A stretch of DNA of 64,000 nt. Source: Paenibacillaceae bacterium (lineage in GTDB: Bacteria > Bacillota > Bacilli > Paenibacillales > Paenibacillaceae). A program made the position numbers and the translations under genes. Shown here one piece after another: positions 8,229 to 18,049 of this stretch. The DNA lies in NCBI GenBank assembly GCA_900766135.1, contig CAAFUF010000032.1:124001-188000 (forward strand), given 5' to 3'. How positions within the stretch are numbered: the first letter of the stretch is position 1; every line of letters starts with the position of its first letter. Under the pieces are notes generated by a model. It saw only the letters and a list, made by a program, of their open reading frames with translations, did not search any database and was not told the origin of the DNA.

Positions 8229-9350
8229 CTAGCTGCGGTGCTGACGGTTTAGCGCCAGCCTCCGCATCTCTTCGACGACGAGATGCGCGGAATCCGGCTT
8301 GCCCAGCGCGCGCGAAGCGCTCGACATGGCGCTGTGCCGCGGCAAATCGTTCATGACGCGCTCAATGGACGCATAAAGGCTGCGACCCGACAGCTCCGGC
8401 TCCAAAATCACCTCGGCTGCACCGGCGCTCTCCAGCGTCCGGGCGTTTTTCTCTTGATGATTGTTCGTGACGTTCGGCGACGGGATCAGGATGGACGGGA
8501 TGCCCAGCGCCGTGATTTCCGCCAAAAAAGAAGCCCCGGCACGGTTCACGATCAGCGAGGTGCAGGCCAGAACCTCCGGCATGTTGTGCACATAAGGAAG
8601 CACCTGCAAATTGGCGGGCAGCTCGCCCGTCTTCGCCGTGATCGCCTCCACCGTCGAGGCATAATAGCTGTCCCCGGTCACGTAGACAAATTTCAAATGC
8701 TCCGATTGCTTCAGCAGCGGAGCCATCTCAACCATCGCTTCGTTGATCGCTTTGGCGCCGCGGCTGCCGCCGACAACCAGAACGACGAAGCTGGACTCCG
8801 GCAAACCAAGCGTCTCGAATCCTTTCCGTTTGTCGGCTGCACAAACGGTGGTTGCCCGGGGATTGCCCGTGTAAACGACGTTGCGGGCCGATGGAAAAGC
8901 CGTGCCGGAGCCCTCGAAGCTGACGGCTACCGTCGATACGTATTTGCTTAAGAAACGGTTCGTTAAGCCCGGAATCGCATTCTGCTCATGAATAACGCTG
9001 GGAATGCCCAGCTTGGCCGCAGCATAAACGACCGGTCCGCAGACATAACCGCCCGTACCGATGACGACATCAGGCTTGAATTCTTTTAATAACTTCTTGG
9101 AGGTTTGCACCCCCTTGAGAAAACGCATGACCGTTTTCACGTTATCGAACGACAGCTTCCGACGGAAGCCGGTAATATCAATCGCTTCAAACGGAATCCC
9201 CTGCTTTGGGATGAGCGAGCTTTCCAGTCCTCGCTTGCCCCCGATGTACAGAAATTCCGAGCCGGGAAATTCCTCGGCGCATTGGCTGGCGACGGCTAAC
9301 GCCGGGTAGATGTGTCCCCCGGTTCCGCCGCCGCTAAGTACGACGCGCAT
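8229..9350 (-). CDS. murG: UDP-GlcNAc:undecaprenyl-PP-MurNAc-pentapeptide GlcNAc transferase MurG
   Basis: A 373-residue GT-B glycosyltransferase that converts lipid I to lipid II on the inner membrane face. The N-terminal G-loop SGGGTGGHIYPALAV, the second G-loop GTGGYVCGPV, the C-terminal VVGGSRGAKAIN and the donor-site segment NRAGASFLAEI are all present in order. It starts four bases after the spoVE stop, with GAGGTGAG before the ATG. About 210 bases without a gene separate it from murB. Length and motifs are normal. Confidence 0.96.
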   Translation of the reverse strand: MRVVLSGGGTGGHIYPALAVASQCAEEFPGSEFLYIGGKRGLESSLIPKQGIPFEAIDITGFRRKLSFDNVKTVMRFLKGVQTSKKLLKEFKPDVVIGTGGYVCGPVVYAAAKLGIPSVIHEQNAIPGLTNRFLSKYVSTVAVSFEGSGTAFPSARNVVYTGNPRATTVCAADKRKGFETLGLPESSFVVLVVGGSRGAKAINEAMVEMAPLLKQSEHLKFVYVTGDSYYASTVEAITAKTGELPANLQVLPYVHNMPEVLACTSLIVNRAGASFLAEITALGIPSILIPSPNVTNNHQEKNARTLESAGAAEVILEPELSGRSLYASIERVMNDLPRHSAMSSASRALGKPDSAHLVVEEMRRLALNRQHRS

Positions 9351-9354
9351 ATCC

Positions 9355-10452
9355 TCACCTCGCGTAACGGGATAAATTAAGTAAAATGCCTAGCGCGGTC
9401 AGCATCAGCGTAAGCGACGATCCCCCATAGCTGATCAACGGCAGCGTAATGCCGGTGACGGGCATCAGACCGATGACGACGCCGATGTTGATCACAACCT
9501 GCACGCCGACCATGCCGACGATGCCGACAGCCAGCAAGCTGCCGAACGTATCGTCGATCGTCATGGCTACGCGCATGCCGCGCCACACCAAAATCAAAAA
9601 CAACAACAGGACTAAGAGCCCGCCGATAAAGCCCAATTCTTCGGCCAGGATCGAGAAGATAAAGTCGGTTTGCGGCTCCGGCACGTAGCTGTATTTTTGC
9701 CGGCTCATGCCGAGCCCCAAACCGGCCAAGCCACCCGGTCCGATCGCATACAGCGACTGGATGATCTGATAACCCGCCCCTAACGGATCCGACCACGGAT
9801 CCAGGAAGGCGGTAATCCGTTTCAGCCGGTAAGGCGCCGCCAGGATCAAGCCGACGAAACCCAGCGAGCCCACAGCAGCCAGACTGGCTAAATGCCGGAT
9901 GCGTGCGCCCGCGGAAAACACGATCAGCAGGGAGGCGCCCAGCATCACCGTGCCCGTCCCCAAATCGGGCTGCAGCATGATCAAGCCGAAGGCCAGTCCG
10001 ATGATGCCGAGCGGCGGCAGCAGACCCTTGGTAAAGTTCGTGATCTTGTAATCTTCTTTGCTAAGCCAGTAGGATAGAAACAAAATCATGCCCAGTTTCA
10101 TGAACTCAGAGGGCTGGATGCCAAAGGAGCTGATCCCCAGCCAGCTGCGCGCCCCACCGCGCACGACCCCGATACCGGGGATCAGCACGATGACGAGCAG
10201 CGCAAAACAAAGGACCAGCCCGATTTTGGCGTATTTCCGCAACAGCCGGTAATCCAAATTCATCATGAGGACCATCGCGATCAATCCGAGCGCGGCAAAT
10301 AGCAGCTGTCTTTTGACAAAATAGAAAGAATCGCCGTAATCATGGAAAGCGAGTACGGAACCCGCGCTGTATACCATCACGATTCCGATCGCCAGCAGTC
10401 CGAGAATGCTGGCCGCCAGCCAAAAATCCGGCGCCGTACGGCTCTTGCCCAT
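9355..10452 (-). CDS. spoVE: SEDS-family peptidoglycan glycosyltransferase SpoVE (FtsW-like)
   Basis: A 365-residue protein with about ten membrane segments. It carries SEDS signatures: GGARSWLGISSFGIQPSEFMK, the catalytic-loop region PEPQTDFIFSILAEELGF, and the C-terminal ISYGGSSL. SEDS proteins polymerise lipid II with a partner class B PBP; SpoVE works with SpoVD in spore cortex synthesis, and spoVD lies upstream in this cluster. FtsW is the alternative name, and without its sister gene the two cannot be separated with certainty. ATG 10452 has AGAGGTGG at good spacing; the GTG at 10464 overlaps that site. Confidence 0.88.
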   Translation of the reverse strand: MGKSRTAPDFWLAASILGLLAIGIVMVYSAGSVLAFHDYGDSFYFVKRQLLFAALGLIAMVLMMNLDYRLLRKYAKIGLVLCFALLVIVLIPGIGVVRGGARSWLGISSFGIQPSEFMKLGMILFLSYWLSKEDYKITNFTKGLLPPLGIIGLAFGLIMLQPDLGTGTVMLGASLLIVFSAGARIRHLASLAAVGSLGFVGLILAAPYRLKRITAFLDPWSDPLGAGYQIIQSLYAIGPGGLAGLGLGMSRQKYSYVPEPQTDFIFSILAEELGFIGGLLVLLLFLILVWRGMRVAMTIDDTFGSLLAVGIVGMVGVQVVINIGVVIGLMPVTGITLPLISYGGSSLTLMLTALGILLNLSRYAR

Positions 10453-10475
10453 CGTGGATGCCACCTCTTGACAGA

Positions 10476-10503
10476 AAGTAGGGGCTTTTCCACCCCCCTA
10501 CTT
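10476..10503 (-). other. Hairpin between murD and spoVE
   Basis: AAGTAGGGG (10476-10484) and CCCCTACTT (10495-10503) form a 9-bp stem around a 10-base loop. The murD stop codon overlaps its edge. The minus-strand tail is TTTCTGTC, a poor U-tract, so partial attenuation or mRNA protection is more likely than full termination. Confidence 0.45.
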
Positions 10504-11926
10504 AAAGGGTATGCACCGCCTCTTTAAAAATGCGTCCACGCTCTTCATAGGAAGGGAACATATCCCAGCTGGCGCATGCCGGCGAGAGCAGAACCACATC
10601 GCCCGACTCCGCCAAGCCGGCGGCCTCCTTCAGCGCGGTACGCAACGTATCTGCGGCGCTGTCCACAGTATCGACCAGCACGATGTGCGCTAGACCCGCC
10701 AGTTCGGCGACTCTAGCGATTTTTTCTTTCGTTTGACCGAGCGCCACGACCGCTTTCACCTTCTCTTTGAAAACCGGCAGCAGTTCCATATAATCGGAGC
10801 CCCGGTCCAAGCCGCCGGCAATCAGCACGATCGGCGCTTGCAGCGCGCCCAGGGCCATGACCGTGGCCTTCGAATTGGTCGCTTTGGAGTTGTTATAGTA
10901 AGCGACGCCCTGCTTCTCGTCCACGTACTCCAAGCGATGCTCCACGCCGCGGAAGGTCCGCAGCGGTTCGGCAAGCGCTTCGGGCGCGGCACCCGCCGCA
11001 ATCGCCGCCGCAACGGCCGCGAGCGCGTTCTCGACGTTAAAGCGGCCCGGCAAAGCGATGTCGGCGATGTCGACGATACCCCGCGACTCGCCGTCGGCCC
11101 CGCGATACATGATGCGGCGGGCCAGCCCGTCCTCGACGTCCGGGACATACGGCGGCTGAACGTAAACGCCTTCCGATTTCAACTCCTCGGTCATCGCGAA
11201 GGGGATCAGCTTCGCGCGAATATAGGGCACAAGCTCCCGGCACACAGGGTCGTCCCAATTGACGACAGCGCGGTCGGTTTCCCGTTGATTCGCAAACAGC
11301 TTGGCTTTGGACGAGATGTAGTCATCCATCGTACCGTGGTAATCCAGATGCGTCTCCGCCACGTTCAGCAGGCAGGCGACCTCCGGGCGGAACGCCCGAG
11401 TCCCTTTCAGTTGAAAGCTGCTCAGCTCGGCGACCAGCCAGTTACCCGCATCCGCCTCCTCCGCGGCTTCGCACAGCGGGATGCCGATATTGCCGGCGAC
11501 AATCGGCCTCATCCCGGCGGCTTCCAGCATGTTGCCGATCCATGTGGTCGTCGTGGTTTTGCCGTTGGAACCGGTGATGCCGAGAATCGGAGCCGGGCTG
11601 AGCAGATAGGCCACCTCGACCTCCGTCACGACCTCGATGCCCAGCTCGAACGCCTTGGCCACGGGAGGAGCGGTATACGGGATCCCCGGGTTTTTGACGA
11701 CCAGCGAAACGCCCTCATGGATCAGTCCGTCCGGATGGCCTCCGCATACAACAGAAATTCCCAAAGCCTCCAATTCGGATGCTTCGGGACATTGTTCTCT
11801 TTCTTTTTTATCGTTAACCGTGATGACGGCTCCATAGCGATGCAGGGTTTTGGCGACCTGAACGCCGCTTCTCGCCAAACCGAGAACGACGACCTGGCGC
11901 CCCCGGTATTCTTCTGGATGATTCAT
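10502..11926 (-). CDS. murD: UDP-N-acetylmuramoyl-L-alanine--D-glutamate ligase MurD
   Basis: A 474-residue Mur ligase that adds D-Glu to UDP-MurNAc-L-Ala using ATP. The N-terminal Rossmann-like UDP-binding part has VVVLGLARSGVQVAK. The ATP P-loop is GITGSNGKTTTTTW, and the C-terminal part has NNSKATN and FRGVEHRLE. The ATG at 11926 is five bases after the mraY stop; the longer frame to 12019 would run back through mraY. The nearest ribosome site is AAGGGG, rather far, suggesting translational coupling to mraY. Confidence 0.96.
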   Translation of the reverse strand: MNHPEEYRGRQVVVLGLARSGVQVAKTLHRYGAVITVNDKKEREQCPEASELEALGISVVCGGHPDGLIHEGVSLVVKNPGIPYTAPPVAKAFELGIEVVTEVEVAYLLSPAPILGITGSNGKTTTTTWIGNMLEAAGMRPIVAGNIGIPLCEAAEEADAGNWLVAELSSFQLKGTRAFRPEVACLLNVAETHLDYHGTMDDYISSKAKLFANQRETDRAVVNWDDPVCRELVPYIRAKLIPFAMTEELKSEGVYVQPPYVPDVEDGLARRIMYRGADGESRGIVDIADIALPGRFNVENALAAVAAAIAAGAAPEALAEPLRTFRGVEHRLEYVDEKQGVAYYNNSKATNSKATVMALGALQAPIVLIAGGLDRGSDYMELLPVFKEKVKAVVALGQTKEKIARVAELAGLAHIVLVDTVDSAADTLRTALKEAAGLAESGDVVLLSPACASWDMFPSYEERGRIFKEAVHTL

Positions 11927-11931
11927 CTTTT

Positions 11932-12897
11932 TTACAACCCCTTGTTCAAGTAAAGTCCAATGACCGCCAACACCAGCCCAACCGACCAAAACGTAACGAC
12001 GACGCGCCATTCCGACCACCCGGACAACTCGAAGTGATGGTGGATCGGGCTCATTTTAAATACCCGCTTGCCGCGCGTCTTAAATGAGATTACCTGAATG
12101 ACGACGGACAGCATTTCGATCACGAAGATACCGCCGACGATCAGGAACAGCAGCTCGGTTTTGGTAACGATGGCAATCGCTCCGATCGCCCCGCCAATGC
12201 CTAGCGAGCCGGTATCGCCCATGAACACCTTGGCCGGATGGGCGTTAAACACGAGAAAGCCCAGCACGGCGCCGATCATGGCCGCCGCGCAAACCGCAGC
12301 CGGAAGCGAGGTTACCTGCATCGCGATCACCGCAAACGCCCCCAGCGCAATTGCGCTGACGCCGGACAGCAAGCCGTCCACCCCGTCGGTAAAATTAACC
12401 GCGTTCGTGACCGCCATCATCATAATGACGATAAACGGGTAGTAGAACCACGGCCCCCAATCGAACGCAAACTGCGTCCCCGGAACGCCAATCGCCGTGC
12501 TGTGGCCTTCCGAAATCAGCAGTGCGGACATGATGCCGGAGAATAACAGCTGTCCGATCAGCTTTTGCCTTGGCGTGAGACCCAAGGAACGTTTAAACAC
12601 GATTTTGATGTAATCGTCGAGAAATCCGACCAGCCCGAAGCCGAGCGTAGCGACCAGAAGGACGTAGAAGTCGGTATTCACGACCGAAAATTTCAGAAAG
12701 GACAGCGTAAACGCCAATAGGATGATCATGCCGCCCATCGTAGGCGTTCCTGCCTTTTTCAAATGGCTTTGCGGCCCCTCGCCGCGGATTTGCTGGCCGA
12801 ATTTGAGCCTTCTCAGCAGCGGAATCACCAGCGGAGCCGAGATGACCGCCAGAATAAAGGATACGCCGATCGTTAACAAGATAAGTCCAAAATCCAT
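11932..12897 (-). CDS. mraY: Phospho-N-acetylmuramoyl-pentapeptide transferase MraY
   Basis: A 321-residue integral membrane enzyme that transfers phospho-MurNAc-pentapeptide to undecaprenyl phosphate, giving lipid I. About ten membrane segments alternate with the conserved cytoplasmic loops: SHLKKAGTPTMGGMI, FLDDYIKI, NAVNFTDGVDGLLSG, VFMGDTGSLGIGG and PIHHHFEL. The aspartate and histidine clusters of the active site are intact. A GGGGGG-type ribosome site precedes the ATG. It lies between murF (23-base gap) and murD. Confidence 0.97.
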   Translation of the reverse strand: MDFGLILLTIGVSFILAVISAPLVIPLLRRLKFGQQIRGEGPQSHLKKAGTPTMGGMIILLAFTLSFLKFSVVNTDFYVLLVATLGFGLVGFLDDYIKIVFKRSLGLTPRQKLIGQLLFSGIMSALLISEGHSTAIGVPGTQFAFDWGPWFYYPFIVIMMMAVTNAVNFTDGVDGLLSGVSAIALGAFAVIAMQVTSLPAAVCAAAMIGAVLGFLVFNAHPAKVFMGDTGSLGIGGAIGAIAIVTKTELLFLIVGGIFVIEMLSVVIQVISFKTRGKRVFKMSPIHHHFELSGWSEWRVVVTFWSVGLVLAVIGLYLNKGL

Positions 12898-12920
12898 GGG
12901 ATCCCCCCCTTTCGCCGGTG

Positions 12921-14321
12921 TTAGTATGTCAGCTCGCTAGTTTTGATCGCTTCGACGACTTCTTCGAGTTTCATGCCTCGGGAAGCCTTAACCAAGACGA
13001 CGTCCTGCGGATGCAGCAGCGAAACCAGCTTGCGGATCAGTTCAGACTTATCAGTATATGCGTGAATGCGCTCCGGGTCCATCTGTTTCTTGGCCCCTTC
13101 GGCGATCTGGCAGGAAAGCGGTCCGTAGGTAAATAGCAGATCGACCTTGCCCGGCGTCAACATCTCTCCGATTCCGCGGTGATACTCCTCCTCGGAAGCG
13201 CCCAGCTCCAGCATATCGCCAAGCACGGCAACCTTTTTCCGGTACCCCTTCATGTGATCCAAAACGCCGATCGCCGCTTTCATGGACGTCGGGCTGGCGT
13301 TATACGCGTCGTTCAGGATCGTGATGCCGCTCTGGCCGGTAACGACCTCGATTCGCATTCCGGTCAGTTCCACCTTGCCGAAGCCTTCGCGGATCGCGGC
13401 CTCGCTTACCCCGTAATGGCGGGCGACGGTGATGGCAGCCAGCGCGTTGGTTACGTTATGTTCGCCCAGAAGCGGCAGGTCCAGCGGCTCGCCTTCGCTG
13501 CCATGCGGCGTAAACAACGTTCGGTGGTCCGTGAACAGGATCCCGGTGGGATAAGCGTCGTTCTCCGGACGGAGCCCGAACGTTGACGTTTGCAGCCCTT
13601 CCGGCTTCGCGGTGGACGGCTCGGCCAACACCTGGGGGATGAGAGGTTCGTCCCCATTAAAGATGAACAGCCCCCCAGGCTTCATCCCCGCAAGGATCTC
13701 CAGCTTGGCCCTTGCGATCTCCTCCCGTGAACCAAGTTGCTGCAGGTGGGATTCGCCAATGTTGGTGATCACCGCCGTTTCCGGTTCGCCCAGCTTCGAG
13801 AGCAGCTCGATTTCATGACGGCCGCTCATGCCCATCTCGAGCACGGCGATCTCCGTATCCTCCGGCATGGACAGCAGCGTCAGCGGAAGGCCGATATGAT
13901 TGTTAAAATTACCTTTGGTTTTATGCACTTTATAGGTTGTAGACAAAAGAGCGTAGACCAGGTCTTTGGTTGTCGTCTTCCCATTACTCCCGGTGATGCC
14001 AACCACCTTGGCCCCGGTCTCGGTCAAGTACGATTTGGCCAGCGCCTGCAGCGCGGTTAGCGTATCGTCCACGAGTACGGCCGGACCTGGCGGCGTTCCC
14101 TTCGATCGTGCCCATAAGCAAGCGCCCGCCCCAGCCTGCAGGCAGTCCGCGGCGAAATCATGGCCGTCGAACCTTTCTCCCGCCAGCGGTACAAACAAAC
14201 AGCCTTCCGTGATTTGCCGGGAGTCCGTAACCACGCCCTGCACCAGGATGCCGGCATCGCCCGCCTCCCGAATCTGTCCGCCGCACATCGCGGCAATTTC
14301 CGCTAAGTTTCTTCTAATCAC
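12921..14321 (-). CDS. murF: UDP-MurNAc-tripeptide D-alanyl-D-alanine ligase MurF
   Basis: A 466-residue Mur ligase that adds D-Ala-D-Ala to complete the pentapeptide. The domains appear in order: an N-terminal MurE/F-like domain with DSRQITEGCLFVPLAGERFDG, the ATP P-loop GITGSNGKTTTKD, the motif NFNNHIGLPLT, and the C-terminal ILNDAYNASPTSM typical of MurF. The GTG start overlaps the murE stop by four bases (GTGA), indicating coupled translation. Length is typical. Confidence 0.96.
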   Translation of the reverse strand: MIRRNLAEIAAMCGGQIREAGDAGILVQGVVTDSRQITEGCLFVPLAGERFDGHDFAADCLQAGAGACLWARSKGTPPGPAVLVDDTLTALQALAKSYLTETGAKVVGITGSNGKTTTKDLVYALLSTTYKVHKTKGNFNNHIGLPLTLLSMPEDTEIAVLEMGMSGRHEIELLSKLGEPETAVITNIGESHLQQLGSREEIARAKLEILAGMKPGGLFIFNGDEPLIPQVLAEPSTAKPEGLQTSTFGLRPENDAYPTGILFTDHRTLFTPHGSEGEPLDLPLLGEHNVTNALAAITVARHYGVSEAAIREGFGKVELTGMRIEVVTGQSGITILNDAYNASPTSMKAAIGVLDHMKGYRKKVAVLGDMLELGASEEEYHRGIGEMLTPGKVDLLFTYGPLSCQIAEGAKKQMDPERIHAYTDKSELIRKLVSLLHPQDVVLVKASRGMKLEEVVEAIKTSELTY

Positions 14322-15808
14322 TTTGCCAAACCCCTTATCGCTTCTTTTGCTACGATTCGATCATCAAAATCGAGCACCTTGGATCCGATCAATTGGTAGG
14401 TCTCATGTCCCTTCCCCGCAATCAATACTACATCCTCACGGCTTGCCATTTCAATAGCCTTTTGGATGGCTTCGCGGCGGTCGACGATCAGCTCGTAACG
14501 CGCTTGATCTACGCCGTCGTCGATGAGTCCCTGCTCTATATCTCGCAGGATCGCGTCCGGATCTTCAGTCCGCGGATTGTCGGAGGTGACAATGACCTGC
14601 TGCGCGTATTTCGCGGCAATGCGCCCCATAATCGGTCGTTTCGTCCGATCCCGGTCCCCGCCGCAGCCGAATACGCATATGACTCGGCCCTTCGCGAATT
14701 CATTAACCGTACGCAGCACGTTCTCCAAGCCGTCCGGGGTATGGGCGTAATCGACGATCACGGCGAATTCTTGACCTTCGTCAACGGCCTCCACCCGTCC
14801 TTCGACGCCTTTGACGGATTCCAGACTGGCCTTGATCCGCTCCAGCGGAATGCCTTCCAGCAAAGCAGCAGAAACGGCCGCCAGCGCATTGTAGACATTA
14901 AACTTGCCAACCATCCGCAAGGAGATATCCGTGCTTCCCCGGAACGTATCGACGTGGAACGAAGTCCCCCGGGCGGTAATGGAAATGTTCGAAGCCCTTA
15001 CGTCCGCCTCCTGCTCCACGCCGTACCATATCACTTCGGCCGCTGTCTGTCTGGCAAAAAAGGCGCTTGCCGGGTCGTCGGCATTCAGCACCGCATAGCT
15101 GCGCTCCTCCGGATTCGCCGCATACGTATTGCCAAGCCGGGAGAAGAACAACGCCTTGGCCCCGCGGTAATCCTCCATCGTTTTATGATAATCCAGATGA
15201 TCCTGGGTCAAGTTCGTAAATACGGCAGTACGGAAACGGGTCCCTTTGACACGCCCCTGGTCCAGCGCATGGGAGGACACCTCCATCACGCAGTACTCCC
15301 CGCCGCCTTCGGCCATGTCATGCAAATACTTCTGCAGCTCAAGCGATTCCGGCGTCGTCCCCGACATGGGATAGGTCTGCCCGGCGAACCGTCGCTGGAT
15401 CGTGCCGATCAAGCCTGTTTCCCGGCCTTGATCCTGCAGAATCCGCTCGATCAGATAGGTCGTGGTCGTCTTGCCGTTCGTCCCCGTCACGCCGATCACT
15501 TTCAGCCGCGAGCTCGGCGAACCGAAGAACACGCCTCCGAGTACGGCCATCGCCAGCCGGCTGTCTTTCACCTTAAGCTGCGGCAGGGCGACGCTGTCCA
15601 GCCACCGTTCCACCACAAGCGCGGCCGCGCCTTGCTCTGCGGCCTGCCGGGCATAGTCATGACCATCCACCGTATGGCCGGGAAGGCAGATAAACAGATC
15701 CCCCGCCTCCACCTTGCGCGAATTGATGGCGATCCCCGTGCAGGACGTTTCCCCATCCCCTTGTATCTGCGATGCCATTAAATAAGTTGCCAGTTCCTTA
15801 AGCAGCAT
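14318..15808 (-). CDS. murE: UDP-MurNAc-L-Ala-D-Glu ligase MurE (meso-diaminopimelate type)
   Basis: A 496-residue Mur ligase that adds the third stem-peptide residue. The P-loop TGTNGKTT is at 108-115 and the uracil-binding segment STTPESLE-like GTTPESLELQ at about 150-160. DNPRTEDP at 410-417 carries the DNPR motif characteristic of enzymes that use meso-diaminopimelate rather than lysine. The wall peptide is therefore predicted to be the direct A1-gamma type. A GGAGGGG site precedes the ATG. It overlaps murF by four bases and is separated from spoVD by 191 bases. Confidence 0.96.
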   Translation of the reverse strand: MLLKELATYLMASQIQGDGETSCTGIAINSRKVEAGDLFICLPGHTVDGHDYARQAAEQGAAALVVERWLDSVALPQLKVKDSRLAMAVLGGVFFGSPSSRLKVIGVTGTNGKTTTTYLIERILQDQGRETGLIGTIQRRFAGQTYPMSGTTPESLELQKYLHDMAEGGGEYCVMEVSSHALDQGRVKGTRFRTAVFTNLTQDHLDYHKTMEDYRGAKALFFSRLGNTYAANPEERSYAVLNADDPASAFFARQTAAEVIWYGVEQEADVRASNISITARGTSFHVDTFRGSTDISLRMVGKFNVYNALAAVSAALLEGIPLERIKASLESVKGVEGRVEAVDEGQEFAVIVDYAHTPDGLENVLRTVNEFAKGRVICVFGCGGDRDRTKRPIMGRIAAKYAQQVIVTSDNPRTEDPDAILRDIEQGLIDDGVDQARYELIVDRREAIQKAIEMASREDVVLIAGKGHETYQLIGSKVLDFDDRIVAKEAIRGLAK

Positions 15809-15877
15809 AGGTTACCCCTCCGTCTTTCAACTACGTGCTCTATGCGTTGATTTATCAAATAGCGGAAAAGGCAAAGG

Positions 15878-15908
15878 GTGAAATGATTCTGAAGTAAGAA
15901 CATTTCAC
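15878..15908. other. Hairpin in the spoVD-murE gap
   Basis: GTGAAATG (15878-15885) and CATTTCAC (15901-15908) form an 8-bp stem that extends inward with TTCT/AGAA after one bulge. There is no U-tract. The 191-base gap probably carries a separate promoter for murE onward, but no convincing hexamer pair was identified. Confidence 0.4.
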
Positions 15909-15999
15909 GCGGCTGCCTCCTACCGCAATATTCAATTATCGAATCAACCTGTAGAGCTATACACTATATTATCACCAAAAATTGCTCAGTTCAGGAATA

Positions 16000-17964
16000 T
16001 TATTCACTTGTGATCGGATTATGACCGTGTTGTTCTTCTGCTTCGGCTTCGCTGCCCATGTAGATGCGGATGGTCGAGCCTTTTTCCACCCGGGATCCCG
16101 CCTTCGGCGCTTGATTGATGACCACGTTGCCGGCGCCGGATCTCACCAGATTAAAGTTCATGTTTAGATCCTCATAGATTTCCTGCGTCGTGTGGCCGAT
16201 CAAGTCCGGCACCGTAACGATCGGCGTCTCTCCGTATTTGTATTTCTTCGTGACCTGCTGCTGTCGCGGCGGAACCTTCATGTATTCCAGCGCATCTTCC
16301 ATGATGTTGCGTACGATCGGCGCGGCCACCACGCCGCCGAACTGGATCCCCTGCGGGTTATCGACCGCGGTGTATACGACGATCTGCGGATCGTCCGCCG
16401 GAGCGAAGCCGATAAACGAAACGATATGTTCATTTTGCGAATAACGCCCGTTCACGACTTTTTGGGCCGTTCCTGTTTTCCCGCCGACCCGATAACCGTC
16501 GATAAACGCGTTCCCGCCCGTCCCGTTGGCTACGACGCTTTCCAGCGCCGTGCGGATTTGCTTGGACGTCTCCTCCGAGATCACCTGACGCACCAACTCC
16601 GGTTTCGTCTCGGAAACCACCTCGCCCGTATCCGGATTCGTCCACGACTTGGCGACAAAGGGCTTGAACAGCTTGCCGCCGTTAATCGCCGCGGACACCG
16701 CGGTAATCTGTTGGATCGGGGTTACCGATACGCCTTGCCCGAACGAGGTTGTCGCCAGCTCGACCGGACCTACTTGAGGCAGCTTAAACAATATCCCGTT
16801 TTCCTCACCGTTCAGGTCGATGCCGGTTTTGCTGCCGAAACCGAAGTTCTTGATGTATTGGAACAGCGTTTCTTTGCCCAGCCGTTGGCCCAGGGCCACG
16901 AATCCGGGGTTACAGGAGTTTTCCACGACCTGCAGGAACGTTTGGCTGCCGTGGCCGCCTTTCTTCCAGCAGCGAAGCGTCGCTCCGCCAACCTTGACGT
17001 AACCGGGATCGAAGAAACGGTCATTCAACAGGTCAACCTTCTTCTCTTCCAGCGCCGCCGCCAAAGTGATGATCTTAAAAGTGGAGCCTGGCTCGTACGT
17101 CATCCAAATCGGCAGGTTTCGGTTATACACCACCGAATCGTACTCCTGGTAGGCCCCCGGCTCGTACCCCGGTCTGGCGGCCATGCCGAGGATTTCCCCC
17201 GTCTTCGGATTCATCGCGATCGTCAGCGCCGAATCGGCTTGCAGGCGGTCCATCGCCTGATCCAGCTCGCGTTCGATGATGCTTTGGATCGTTTTGTCGA
17301 TCGTCAGCGTCAGATTCAAGCCGTCTTTCGGCTCCACATATTTCTCCGAGGAGCCCGGCATCAGGCGCCCGCCGGCATCGGACAAATAAGAAACGCTGCC
17401 GTTCATGCCGCTGAGCAGGCTGTCGTATTTGCTTTCCACGCCGGTGAGCCCTTGGTTGTACCCGCCGGTGAAACCCAGAATATGTGCCGCCAGCCCCCCG
17501 AAGGGGTAGTAGCGCTTGTTATCTTCGGCGACAACAATACCCGGAAGAGCCAAATCACGAATTTGCTGCGCTTTTTCCATCGTAATTTTGCGTCCGCCGG
17601 GTTGCAGCCTGACTATGGATTGTCTCTTGGTGATCGACTTCAGAACCGATTCCTCGGTCATTCCGAGGAGTGGCGCCAGGCTTTTGGCCGTCTGCTCCGG
17701 GTTCTTGATCTGCACCGGAATGGCCATTACCGTCGGCGTCGTAATATTATAGGCGAGCACGTTGCCGTTACGGTCGCTGATTTCGCCGCGTTTTGCCGAA
17801 TACGGGATATTCCGGCGCCAGGAATCCTCCGCCTTGGCGGACAATTCGGCGCCTTTTCCGATTTGCACGTAGGCAAGACGTACGGCCAGTGCCGCAAACA
17901 GCAAACACAACACCATTAACAGCCAGAACAGTCTTCGTCTGACGGTAAACTTGGATACTTTCAC
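16000..17964 (-). CDS. spoVD: Stage V sporulation protein D (class B penicillin-binding protein)
   Basis: A 654-residue transpeptidase. One N-terminal membrane anchor (about residues 10-33) precedes the PBP dimerisation domain. The transpeptidase motifs are STFK (294-297), SCN (350-352) and KTG (496-498). A single PASTA domain lies near the C-terminus (about 592-640), as in B. subtilis SpoVD, which works with SpoVE to make spore cortex. GTG 17964 (VKVSKFTVRRR) lies about nine bases after GGGGGG and is preferred; the frame extends to 18015 without a family match. It follows pbpB by 85 bases. Confidence 0.93.
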   Translation of the reverse strand: MKVSKFTVRRRLFWLLMVLCLLFAALAVRLAYVQIGKGAELSAKAEDSWRRNIPYSAKRGEISDRNGNVLAYNITTPTVMAIPVQIKNPEQTAKSLAPLLGMTEESVLKSITKRQSIVRLQPGGRKITMEKAQQIRDLALPGIVVAEDNKRYYPFGGLAAHILGFTGGYNQGLTGVESKYDSLLSGMNGSVSYLSDAGGRLMPGSSEKYVEPKDGLNLTLTIDKTIQSIIERELDQAMDRLQADSALTIAMNPKTGEILGMAARPGYEPGAYQEYDSVVYNRNLPIWMTYEPGSTFKIITLAAALEEKKVDLLNDRFFDPGYVKVGGATLRCWKKGGHGSQTFLQVVENSCNPGFVALGQRLGKETLFQYIKNFGFGSKTGIDLNGEENGILFKLPQVGPVELATTSFGQGVSVTPIQQITAVSAAINGGKLFKPFVAKSWTNPDTGEVVSETKPELVRQVISEETSKQIRTALESVVANGTGGNAFIDGYRVGGKTGTAQKVVNGRYSQNEHIVSFIGFAPADDPQIVVYTAVDNPQGIQFGGVVAAPIVRNIMEDALEYMKVPPRQQQVTKKYKYGETPIVTVPDLIGHTTQEIYEDLNMNFNLVRSGAGNVVINQAPKAGSRVEKGSTIRIYMGSEAEAEEQHGHNPITSE

Positions 17965-18005
17965 AGGTCGCCCCCCTAACCCATCCTGACACATCATCAT
18001 GATTG

Positions 18006-18022
18006 TACTCATCACATGAGTA
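18006..18022. other. 17-bp perfect palindrome upstream of spoVD
   Basis: TACTCAT-CAC-ATGAGTA lies in the 85-base gap between pbpB and spoVD. It is operator-like in form. No known factor is assigned; an mRNA hairpin is equally possible. Confidence 0.4.
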
Positions 18023-18049
18023 TTCAGGACAACCAGGGGTTAGAACAAG

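Noticed and set aside
10465..10501. Full terminator splitting the dcw cluster at murD-spoVE
   Set aside because: Stem is good but the U-tract is poor, and spoVE follows within 50 bases without a promoter.
14393..15781. Plus-strand frame of 462 codons over murE, and similar ones over spoVD (16192-17919), pbpB, murD and typA
   Set aside because: All are antisense shadows of motif-complete minus-strand genes, with no ribosome sites.
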